30,220 nucleotides of DNA. It comes from an uncultured Collinsella sp. GTDB taxonomy: Bacteria; Actinomycetota; Coriobacteriia; Coriobacteriales; Coriobacteriaceae. A model generated the notes under the pieces. That model was given only the letters and a program-made list of their open reading frames with translations. It did not search any database and had not been told where the DNA came from. The stretch spans positions 1 through 30,220 of the forward strand of contig UREE01000018.1 of NCBI GenBank assembly GCA_900546825.1. Direction: 5' to 3'. The position numbers and the translations under genes are program-made. Shown here piece after piece: positions 23,933 through 30,220 of the stretch; the stretch's first letter is position 1; every line of letters begins with the position of its first letter.

Positions 23933-24733
23933 ATGGGTATTAAAGCGTGTGCGGCTGGTTTTTGCTGTGCGGACGTCTATCAAAACATCGGCGTGTTCTA
24001 TCCGACTGGTAATGGCATTGACTGGGGTATCCATCTTGCACGAATGGGCGTTTCGGTATCCGCCGTGTCGGTTGTCGGCAAGGACGAGTACGGAGACAAG
24101 ATGAGAGAGGCGCTGGCCGCCGAGGGGTTTGATATCTCTCATCTGCGGGTGGAGGATGGCGACACCTCGGTGATGCTCATGGCATTGAAAGACGGCGTCG
24201 ATCGCGTGCATCTCGAGGCAATCGATGGCGTAATGGAGACATATCGTCCGAATGAAGATGACCGGGCGTTTATCCTAGAGCATGACATCATTCATACCGA
24301 CCTGTTTGGCAATTGTTTGGACCTCCTGCCCGAGTGGCATGATGCGGGCAAGACGGTGGTTATGGACTTCTCGGTGTTCAGCCAGGATCCCGAATATGCC
24401 TGCGAGAATCATTTTCCCTACGTTGACTACGCATTTATGTCGTTTGAAGATGACACTCCGGAGCTGCGGGACTGGGTACGTCACGCGCAGGAATTGGGGC
24501 CGCGCGTTGCGGTTGCCACGCTTGGCGAGAAGGGAAGCATTGCCTATGACGGTGAGCGCTTCTATGAGTGCGGGATCGTGCCGGCGGAGAAGGTCGTTAA
24601 TACCGTGGGTGCCGGCGACTCGTATATCGCCGGGTTTACCAAGGGCGTGATCGATGGCCTTGATATTCCGGCGTGTATGAAGGCAGGCGCTGAGCTGTCG
24701 TCCCGAGTGATTGGTTCGTTTGAGCCGTACTAG
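23933..24733 (+). CDS. PfkB-family carbohydrate kinase, intact FrlD-like paralogue
   Basis: A 266-residue ribokinase/PfkB-fold kinase. The ATP-site TLGEKGSIAYDGERF and the catalytic NTVGAGDSYIAGF are intact; the sugar-side segment reads PTGNGIDWGIHLARMGV in place of the usual GGNAxNxA pattern, which suggests a different substrate detail from the upstream kinase. Overall layout and length fit the FrlD group. ATG 23933 follows GGAGAAG; an in-frame ATG 12 bases upstream lies over that site. It is separated from the broken kinase by 121 bases containing a hairpin. It probably phosphorylates the imported sugar-amine, or the second pathway intermediate; which one is inference. Confidence 0.85.
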   Translation: MGIKACAAGFCCADVYQNIGVFYPTGNGIDWGIHLARMGVSVSAVSVVGKDEYGDKMREALAAEGFDISHLRVEDGDTSVMLMALKDGVDRVHLEAIDGVMETYRPNEDDRAFILEHDIIHTDLFGNCLDLLPEWHDAGKTVVMDFSVFSQDPEYACENHFPYVDYAFMSFEDDTPELRDWVRHAQELGPRVAVATLGEKGSIAYDGERFYECGIVPAEKVVNTVGAGDSYIAGFTKGVIDGLDIPACMKAGAELSSRVIGSFEPY

Positions 24734-24760
24734 GGTCAAATGCCTGGAAAGGAGTACGAA

Positions 24761-25621
24761 ATGGTTATCGACATGTTGGTCCATCCTATGCTCTACGGCG
24801 AGATCTGTACGCCGGGTGATGAGCCTGATGGATTCGGTTTTTGGTCACGAGAATTTGGTATGGGGCATATGGGCCCCATGGATTGGGATGAGCTTCAAGT
24901 CGAGATGGACGTCTGCGATGTGCAGAAGAGCGTGCTCATGCCGCTCGATGTAACCATGGCATGCGGAGGGCACTTTGGCACCAATGACCAGATTGCCATG
25001 CTGGTTGCCGCACATCCCGATCGTCTGTGGGGATTTGCGAGCGTAGACCCGCAGGTGAGCGGTGCCGCAGACGAATTGGAGCGCGCCTTTACCGAGTTGG
25101 GGGCAAAGGGGCTTTGCCTGCATCCTGCAAAGCAGGGTTTTGCCCCCGATGATGCTGTGGCCGAGCCGCTTTACGAACTGTGCGAGCGCTATAACAAGCC
25201 GGTGGTTTTCCATGCCGGTATGTCTTGGGAGCCGGGCGCAGAGCTCTCGCGCAGTAACCCGCTTGCATTTGAGCACACAATCGCAACGCATCCAAATGTG
25301 CGTTTTAGTTTGACCCATTTTGGCTGGCCCTGGGTGCGCGAGACCGTGGCGATGCTGCTCAAGTATCCCAACTGCTACGTGGACACCTCTATCACTTACA
25401 TCGATTCGCCCGAGGAGATGATGCAGCGTCTTTTCACGGTCGATATGGGGCCGCTGTGGTATGAGCGCGCGCTATCGCACCAAGTGATGTTCGCCAGCAA
25501 TACGCCGCGCTTCCGTGCATTCAAACTCAAGCGGGCGCTCGATACCGTGCCCATGCGCGATGATGCGCGAGAAAGGCTCTACTGGGGCAATGCCCTGCGT
25601 TTTCTTGAAGGGGATGAGTGA
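24761..25621 (+). CDS. amidohydrolase-2 family protein with altered metal site
   Basis: A 286-residue TIM-barrel amidohydrolase of the Amidohydro_2 family (PF04909; ACMSD-like decarboxylases and hydrolases). The start, MVIDMLVHPM, corresponds to the family I-D-x-H-x-H motif, but the first His is Leu6 and only His8 remains. His151 (VVFHAGM) and His186 (LTHFGWPW) are present. The family's late Asp (G-S-D-x-P) reads Asn247 (ASNTPR). The protein is otherwise full length without frameshift, so these are substitutions in a maintained gene. ATG 24761 follows GAAAGGAG; the in-frame ATG at 24740 lies upstream of that site. It follows the second kinase by 27 bases and its stop touches the next gene's start region. 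Confidence 0.82.
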   Translation: MVIDMLVHPMLYGEICTPGDEPDGFGFWSREFGMGHMGPMDWDELQVEMDVCDVQKSVLMPLDVTMACGGHFGTNDQIAMLVAAHPDRLWGFASVDPQVSGAADELERAFTELGAKGLCLHPAKQGFAPDDAVAEPLYELCERYNKPVVFHAGMSWEPGAELSRSNPLAFEHTIATHPNVRFSLTHFGWPWVRETVAMLLKYPNCYVDTSITYIDSPEEMMQRLFTVDMGPLWYERALSHQVMFASNTPRFRAFKLKRALDTVPMRDDARERLYWGNALRFLEGDE

Positions 25622-25623
25622 AC

Positions 25624-26052
25624 ATGGTGACGCTCGAGACATTGAGCTATCTATCGACTGCTCCGGACCAGTTCATCGATATTACCGAGGACGTGCACGC
25701 TGCCATCGAACGCAGCTCGGTGACCAATGGCTTGGCGGCGATTATTTTGTCGCATACGACCTGCGGAATCGTGGTAAACGAGGGGCTGCCCTGCGTGGAG
25801 ACGGATCTTATGGAGACGCTTGATCGCATCGCCCCACTCGATGCCCCCTATGCGCATGCACACTTCCTGCCGAGCTACGGAGCCACCGGTAACAACTCCT
25901 GTGGGCATATCAAGAGCATGATTTGTGGAAACAGTTGCTTCTTTCCCGTCCAAGATGGCCACATCGTGTGCGGAAGTGCCCAGAACATCTATCTTGCGGA
26001 GTTTGACGGTCCGCAGAAGCGAAAAGTGTACGTCGAGGTGCTGGGGGAGTAA
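25624..26052 (+). CDS. YjbQ/UPF0047-family protein
   Basis: A 142-residue protein of the YjbQ family (PF01894), annotated in databases as secondary thiamine-phosphate synthase on the basis of a suppressor activity; the physiological function is uncertain. Two conserved blocks are clear: HTTCGIVVNE (about 44-53) and NNSCGHIKSMICGNSCFFPVQDG, followed by GSAQNIYLAEFDGP. The family's usual alanines near these His residues are Cys here. GTG 25618 overlaps the stop of the preceding gene and is in frame; ATG 25624 has AAGGGG at a better distance. Translational coupling to the amidohydrolase suggests that they work on one substrate. No thiamine gene is nearby. Confidence 0.82.
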   Translation: MVTLETLSYLSTAPDQFIDITEDVHAAIERSSVTNGLAAIILSHTTCGIVVNEGLPCVETDLMETLDRIAPLDAPYAHAHFLPSYGATGNNSCGHIKSMICGNSCFFPVQDGHIVCGSAQNIYLAEFDGPQKRKVYVEVLGE

Positions 26053-26085
26053 CGTCCCTGCAATAACCCTATGAAGGAGCACGTT

Positions 26086-26895
26086 ATGTCGTTTCTAACT
26101 TCGATGTTCAAGAACGAAAAGCCGGTTATCGGAATGCTGCACCTGCGTCCTCTGCCGGGCGATCCGCTGTATTACCCGGGCGGAAGCGTATCGCAGGTCG
26201 TGGAAGCCGCCAAGCGCGATCTCGAGGCGTTGCAGCAGGGCGGTGTCGATGGCATTTTGATTACCAATGAGCTCTCGATGCCCTATGAGCAGCATGTTTC
26301 TCCCTCAACCCTTGCATCGATGGGCTATGTAATCGGGGCTCTGTCCCATGATCTGTCGACTCCTTGGGGAGCTGAGGCAATTTACGATGGTGATGCCACA
26401 ATCGAGCTGTGCGCTGCCGTCGACGCGCAGTTCACGCGCTGCAATTTTTGCGGTGCCTGGGCCGGTGATCTCGGGCTGATTAACCGAGATTTCGCTCACA
26501 CCATGCGTCGCAAGGCGGCGCTGCGCTTGGACGACCTCAAGCTTTTTCACTTCATCACGAGCGAGGGCGAGGTTTATCTCAACGACCGCACGACCGCGGA
26601 CATTGCCGATTCACTTCTCTTTAATTGCCTACCGGATGCGATGGTCATCGGCGGTTCGGCTGCCGGTCGTGGCGCTTCGGGCGAGCTTGCCGACGAGGTC
26701 CGCGAGCGTGTTGGCGAAGTGCCCGTGGTATGTGGCACCGGTTGTCGCGAAAATACCGTGGCTGACGTATTTGCTCACTACGATGGCGCGTTTGTCGGCA
26801 CGTGCTTAAAGCGCGACGGAAAGCTGGATGCCCCGATTGATGTTGAGCGAGTGGTTCGTTTTATGGCTGCCGCTCGTACGGCGCGAGGGGAGTAG
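26086..26895 (+). CDS. BtpA/SgcQ-family protein
   Basis: A 269-residue TIM-barrel-like protein of the BtpA/SgcQ family (PF03437). Family marks are KPVIGMLHLRPLPGDP near the N-terminus, DLEALQQGGVDGILITNE, and GGSAAGRGASGELADEVRE with PVVCGTGCRENTV near the C-terminus. BtpA was linked to photosystem I biogenesis in cyanobacteria; SgcQ belongs to a sugar-related operon in E. coli. In heterotrophs the family is usually found with sugar kinases, so a role in carbohydrate or nucleoside-like sugar processing is likelier here. ATG 26086 follows AAGGAGC. It is 33 bases after the YjbQ gene and 6 bases before the FGGY kinase, which makes the kinase the best candidate partner. Confidence 0.82.
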   Translation: MSFLTSMFKNEKPVIGMLHLRPLPGDPLYYPGGSVSQVVEAAKRDLEALQQGGVDGILITNELSMPYEQHVSPSTLASMGYVIGALSHDLSTPWGAEAIYDGDATIELCAAVDAQFTRCNFCGAWAGDLGLINRDFAHTMRRKAALRLDDLKLFHFITSEGEVYLNDRTTADIADSLLFNCLPDAMVIGGSAAGRGASGELADEVRERVGEVPVVCGTGCRENTVADVFAHYDGAFVGTCLKRDGKLDAPIDVERVVRFMAAARTARGE

Positions 26896-26901
26896 GCACC
26901 T

Positions 26902-28419
26902 ATGGCGCTCTATCTGGGTATTGATATTGGGACAAGCGCCTCTAAAGGCGTTTTAATCGATGATCGATGCAACATCGTTTGCCAAGCCTCTTGTGGACAT
27001 GAGACGGACAACCCGTGTGATGGATGGTACCAGCATGATGCTGAGGCAGTTTGGTGGGGCGATTTTTGCCGCTTGTCGCGCGAGCTGGTGATGCGATCGG
27101 GGGTTAACGCGGCGCAGATCGGATGCGTGGGCCTTTCCGCATTGGGTTGCGACTGTGTGCCGGTCGATACCGAGTGCAACGCGCTGGCGCCCGCGATTTT
27201 GTATGGAGTCGATGCACGTTCGAAGCCGCAGATTGACGAGCTCCTTTCCGAATATGGGTCAGGTCGCGCACGCGAACTTTTCGGGCACGATCCCTGCTCA
27301 TCAGATATTGCTCCTAAGATCTTATGGTTTAAGGAGAATATGCCCGAGGTGCACGAACGTGCCGCGAAGTTCCTGACGGCATCATCGTTTCTATGCGCAA
27401 AGTTGACGGGGCGTTTTACGGTGGACCGTTACTTGGCGGAGGATTTTCTTCCCCTATACGACCGCTACACTTGGAGGGTTGATGCTCGGGAATGTGCTCG
27501 TTTCTGCCGGCCTGACCAGATGGCGGAGGTAATGTCGGCTACCGATATTGCCGGGGCGATTACGCAGCGCGCGGCTGAGGCGACAGGGCTCGCGGCAGGG
27601 ACACCTGTCTTAGTGGGAACGGGCGACTCTGGTGCCGAGGCCATTTCGACGGGTGTATTTCGTCCCGGCGATATGATGGTTCAGTTGGGGAGCACGGCGT
27701 ATTTCATCTACCTAGCTGATCATATGGTCGATGATGCCCGCCTGTGGCCAGGGACGTTTATCATTCCCGGAACTTACGGGATCTGCGCGGGGACCAATAC
27801 GGCGGGTGCACTCACATCGTGGCTGCGCCAAGAGCTGTATCGCGACGCCGTGGAGGCCGAGGGCCACGGTGGCCCCGATGCATATTCGGTCATGGCGCAT
27901 GATGCCGCCGATGTGGCGCCGGGTGCCGATGGGCTCCTGTGCCTGCCGTACTTTGCGGGGGAGCGTACTCCGCTCAACGATCCCGAGGCACGTGGCGTCT
28001 TCTTTGGCCTGACCGGAAGGCATACGCGAGCCCATATGGTTCGCGCCGCCTTGGAAGGCGTCGCGTATACCGTTGCATCCCATGTCGACATTATCGAGCG
28101 AGAGCATGGACTGCCAATTGGGCGCATTATGCTTGTCGGAGGTGGAACCAAGAATCCAGTTTGGATGCAGGCTATCGCCGACGTATGCGGGCGCGAGGTC
28201 TCGGTTGCCAAGGTTACGGTGGGCGCATGCTTCGGTGATGCCATCATGGCAGCTCTCGCAGGTGGCGCCTATGCATCATGGGATGAACTCGCCCAAGTCC
28301 TTGGCGTTGCACAAACAATCGTGCCCGATATGGATGCCCACGAGCTATATGCGTCGCGTCGTCATATCTTTGACGAATTGTATGCACGCAACCGTGATCT
28401 CATGCACGAATTGGTGTAA
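26902..28419 (+). CDS. FGGY-family carbohydrate kinase (XylB-like)
   Basis: A 505-residue sugar kinase. The N-terminal phosphate loop GIDIGTSASKGVLID (about 5-19), YGVDARS, the catalytic GTGDSGAEAISTG block, and the C-terminal ATP-binding MLVGGGTKNPVWMQAIADVCG are all intact. Members phosphorylate ketoses such as xylulose or ribulose, or glycerol; the sequence is closest in feel to the xylulokinase-like group, without certainty on substrate. It is the last gene of the operon, just before a strong terminator. ATG 26902 follows GAGGGGAG at good spacing. Two kinases of unrelated folds (PfkB and FGGY) in one operon imply either two substrates or two phosphorylation steps. Confidence 0.9.
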   Translation: MALYLGIDIGTSASKGVLIDDRCNIVCQASCGHETDNPCDGWYQHDAEAVWWGDFCRLSRELVMRSGVNAAQIGCVGLSALGCDCVPVDTECNALAPAILYGVDARSKPQIDELLSEYGSGRARELFGHDPCSSDIAPKILWFKENMPEVHERAAKFLTASSFLCAKLTGRFTVDRYLAEDFLPLYDRYTWRVDARECARFCRPDQMAEVMSATDIAGAITQRAAEATGLAAGTPVLVGTGDSGAEAISTGVFRPGDMMVQLGSTAYFIYLADHMVDDARLWPGTFIIPGTYGICAGTNTAGALTSWLRQELYRDAVEAEGHGGPDAYSVMAHDAADVAPGADGLLCLPYFAGERTPLNDPEARGVFFGLTGRHTRAHMVRAALEGVAYTVASHVDIIEREHGLPIGRIMLVGGGTKNPVWMQAIADVCGREVSVAKVTVGACFGDAIMAALAGGAYASWDELAQVLGVAQTIVPDMDAHELYASRRHIFDELYARNRDLMHELV

Positions 28420-28440
28420 TGCTGCCGAATTGTACTGCCT

Positions 28441-28487
28441 GCCAATAGGGACTGCGTTGTGCGATTCGCATGTCCCTTGGCATTTTT
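28441..28487 (+). terminator. intrinsic terminator of the sugar-amine operon
   Basis: GCCAA, AGGGAC and TGCG pair with CGCA, GTCCCT and TTGGC across a ten-base loop, with TTTTT after it. It lies 22 bases after the kinase stop and faces the convergent tatD gene. Confidence 0.85.
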
Positions 28488-28498
28488 GCCCACAGGGG

Positions 28499-29281
28499 TT
28501 AGCGAAGGTCAAAAACAGAGTGCGCATTTGCTAAAACTACCGACTCGATGCGCTTTGCGTCACAGTTTTTGAGTGAGGCAATGTGCATCGAGGTCCTTGC
28601 GAGCGATCTGATGAGCGATTGCACACTTGTTTCTGTGTTTGGCTCGGCCGGCGCATCGGTCTCGAGCAGTAGACGGTCGAGTGGAATCTGTCGGGCATAT
28701 TCGCGACCGCGCTTGGTGGCGAGCATACGCTCGTTCACGGAAAAATAGCAGCCTGCGTTTCGCGCACGGACGAACTCGTTCGAGGTACCGCTAAACCAGT
28801 GAAAGATGACGGCGGGGGAGTTGGGGCTTGGGGTGAGCAATCCATATGACTCAAGGGCGTCCAGTACGGTTCCTGCCGAACGAACAGCGTGAATTGATAT
28901 CACGCGCCCGGCAAGAGGGTGCTGCACGAGTGCATCGCAGAGCCGGTCAAATGCCTGTACTTGTAGCGGCTCGCTTCCGGAAAAACGAGCGGAAAAGTCG
29001 AGCCCGACCTCGCCGATCAAGCGTTCTTGTGCAGCGACTTCGCAAAGCAGATTGATTTCAGCGTTGCCACATCGTCCGTCGGCGAGCCACCAGGGATGGA
29101 GGCCGATGCCGGCAAAGATATTTGAACGGCCGCAGGCGCGCTTCTTGGCGCGTGCAAAGTCGTGCGGATCGACGCCGCAGTCAAATAGAATCAGGCCCAG
29201 CGCCGTTGCCTCATCGGCAACGGCGTCCGGGTGAGCCATTAGATCAAGATGGCAGTGTGCATCAAATAACCGGGGCTCCAT
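28499..29281 (-). CDS. TatD-family metal-dependent DNase
   Basis: A 260-residue TIM-barrel hydrolase of the TatD family, a cytosolic exo/endonuclease involved in DNA repair and turnover. The metal site is visible: LFDAHCHLD (HxH near the N-terminus), IGEVGLDFS (Glu), ISIHAVRS, IFHWFSG and LLLETDAPAE (Asp). Length is normal. ATG 29281 has GGAG about 12 bases upstream, within the end of tcdA, whose stop is 14 bases away; the two are one operon. The paralogues YcfH and YabD share this layout, so the symbol is not assigned with certainty. Confidence 0.9.
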   Translation of the reverse strand: MEPRLFDAHCHLDLMAHPDAVADEATALGLILFDCGVDPHDFARAKKRACGRSNIFAGIGLHPWWLADGRCGNAEINLLCEVAAQERLIGEVGLDFSARFSGSEPLQVQAFDRLCDALVQHPLAGRVISIHAVRSAGTVLDALESYGLLTPSPNSPAVIFHWFSGTSNEFVRARNAGCYFSVNERMLATKRGREYARQIPLDRLLLETDAPAEPNTETSVQSLIRSLARTSMHIASLKNCDAKRIESVVLANAHSVFDLR

Positions 29282-29295
29282 CTCGGCGCGCTCCG

Positions 29296-30093
29296 CTAGT
29301 CTAGGCGCTGGCCATCGGCGCGCACGCGCTCGGTGCCGCGGCCACTGATCTGACGGATAACCTCGCCGGCGATCATCTGGCCCATGATGGGCGGCATAAA
29401 GCTGGCGGTTCCCAGCTCGGTGCGCTCGTGGATGTTGGAAGGATCGCGGGGCTGTGTCTTAACCGATTCCTCGCAGCTAAACAGTACGTGTAGGCTCTTG
29501 ATTCCGCGCTTCTTACATTCTTTGCGCATAATGCGGCTCATGGGGTCACGTACCGTATCGAAGATGTCGGCAAAGCGGAGGCACTCGGGATGGAGTTTGT
29601 TGGCCCCGCCCATGGAGCTAACCAAACGGATGTCATGGTCCTGAGCATATTTGGCAATGGTGAGCTTGGCCGAGATGGTGTCGATGGCGTCGACGACGTA
29701 GTCGAGCTTGCCGCCCGTCTGCTCCAAAACGCTCGCGAAGAAATCATCGATGTTGTCGCTCAGCAGGTATTCGGTACGTTTGATAACGGTGGCGGCAGGA
29801 TTGATATCGTGGATCATGGCTTCCATCACGTCAACCTTGCGCTTGCCGACGGTGCTATGAAAGGCGATGGCCTGGCGATTGATATTGCTGGGCGCGATGA
29901 TGTCCTTGTCCAGAATGACGAAATGACCGATGCCGCCGCGGGCGAGTGCCTCGCAGCAGTTGGAGCCCACGCCTCCGCAGCCGAGCACCAACACCGTAGC
30001 ATCGGCGAGCTTATCGAGTGCCTCGCGGCCCATGATGATCTCGAGCTTGGTGTCGCGTGTCTCGATGGCGGCTGCGGCAGTGGTTTCGGTCAT
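29296..30093 (-). CDS. tcdA: tRNA threonylcarbamoyladenosine dehydratase (TcdA)
   Basis: A 265-residue ThiF/E1-like enzyme. TcdA uses ATP to cyclise t6A at position 37 of ANN-decoding tRNAs to ct6A. The adenylating Rossmann loop VLVLGCGGVGSNCCEALARGG (about 34-54), INRQ (with the family Arg), DYVVDAIDT and the C-terminal TASFMPPIMGQMIAGEVIRQI are all present. Length matches E. coli TcdA (about 268). ATG 30093 follows GGAGGA, and a perfect TATAAT lies about 45 bases upstream. It heads a two-gene transcript with tatD. Other ThiF-like activators are possible but the DTISAKLTIAKYA and CKKRGIKSLHVLFSCE blocks fit TcdA well. Confidence 0.9.
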   Translation of the reverse strand: MTETTAAAAIETRDTKLEIIMGREALDKLADATVLVLGCGGVGSNCCEALARGGIGHFVILDKDIIAPSNINRQAIAFHSTVGKRKVDVMEAMIHDINPAATVIKRTEYLLSDNIDDFFASVLEQTGGKLDYVVDAIDTISAKLTIAKYAQDHDIRLVSSMGGANKLHPECLRFADIFDTVRDPMSRIMRKECKKRGIKSLHVLFSCEESVKTQPRDPSNIHERTELGTASFMPPIMGQMIAGEVIRQISGRGTERVRADGQRLD

Positions 30094-30137
30094 AAATATC
30101 CTCCGATGGGGAAGCAGGTCGTGTTTTAGCTATCGCC

Positions 30138-30143
30138 ATTATA
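30138..30143 (-). promoter_or_regulatory. -10 box of the tcdA-tatD promoter
   Basis: A perfect TATAAT on the minus strand, 45 bases before the tcdA ATG. The -35 region at 17 bases (TCAAAT) is weak. The remaining bases to the window edge contain a short GAGCCC/GGGGCT hairpin and no recognisable gene. Confidence 0.5.
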
Positions 30144-30220
30144 GGTATTATCGCGATTCCATTTGAGCCCTAGGGGCTTGTTGAAATGAGGCAGTGATTC
30201 GCATAAGATGAAGCAGATGG

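Overview
The window looks like chromosomal DNA from a GC-rich gut actinobacterium of the Coriobacteriia, most likely Collinsella or a close relative. This rests on base composition, strong GGAGG-type ribosome binding sites, frequent GTG/TTG starts, and recognition of protein styles from memory; no database search was possible. I see no rRNA, tRNA, CRISPR array, transposase or phage gene.

Layout. 1-1260: a secreted coiled-coil protein and a tiny membrane protein. 1263-3089 (minus): a ketopantoate-reductase-family gene broken by an in-frame stop, downstream of a cyclase-family hydrolase and separated from it by a terminator. 3253-5405: an iron-sulfur aldo/keto reductase and endonuclease IV, with a 63-nt near-perfect palindrome between them. 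5467-8715: a polar amino acid ABC importer (lipoprotein, a permease with an unusual secreted N-terminal domain, ATPase). 8786-10514: a flavodoxin/DUF3793 pair (minus), diverging from a membrane-anchored HMA metal-binding protein; the shared intergenic region has a DtxR-like and a CsoR-like site. 10541-12507 (minus): a SOS mutagenesis module (Y-family polymerase plus YolD-like protein) behind two LexA-like boxes. 12688-16908: a reduced Fe-ADH-like protein, glucose-6-phosphate isomerase, and two HAD phosphatases, each followed by a clear hairpin terminator.

17059-28487 is the accessory centrepiece: a GntR/UTRA regulator, an inverted-repeat operator, and a ten-gene co-directional operon ending in a terminator. 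It encodes a YfcC-type transporter, a YtcJ-like amidohydrolase, a FrlC-like epimerase, a FrlB-like SIS deglycase, two FrlD-like PfkB kinases (the first inactivated by a frameshifting deletion), an amidohydrolase-2 protein, a YjbQ-family protein, a BtpA/SgcQ-family protein and an FGGY kinase. The core resembles the fructoselysine (Amadori product) pathway: uptake, epimerisation, kinase, and deglycase yielding a hexose phosphate that Pgi could pass to glycolysis. The transporter family and five extra enzymes are not part of the classical frl set, so the substrate may be a different or further modified glycation product. Both amidohydrolases lack one histidine of the usual HxH metal site, at complementary positions.

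28499-30093 (minus): TatD nuclease and TcdA-type tRNA-modifying dehydratase, expressed from a promoter with a perfect TATAAT box. The last 127 bases hold that promoter and nothing else I can recognise. No gene-free stretch exceeds 300 bases.
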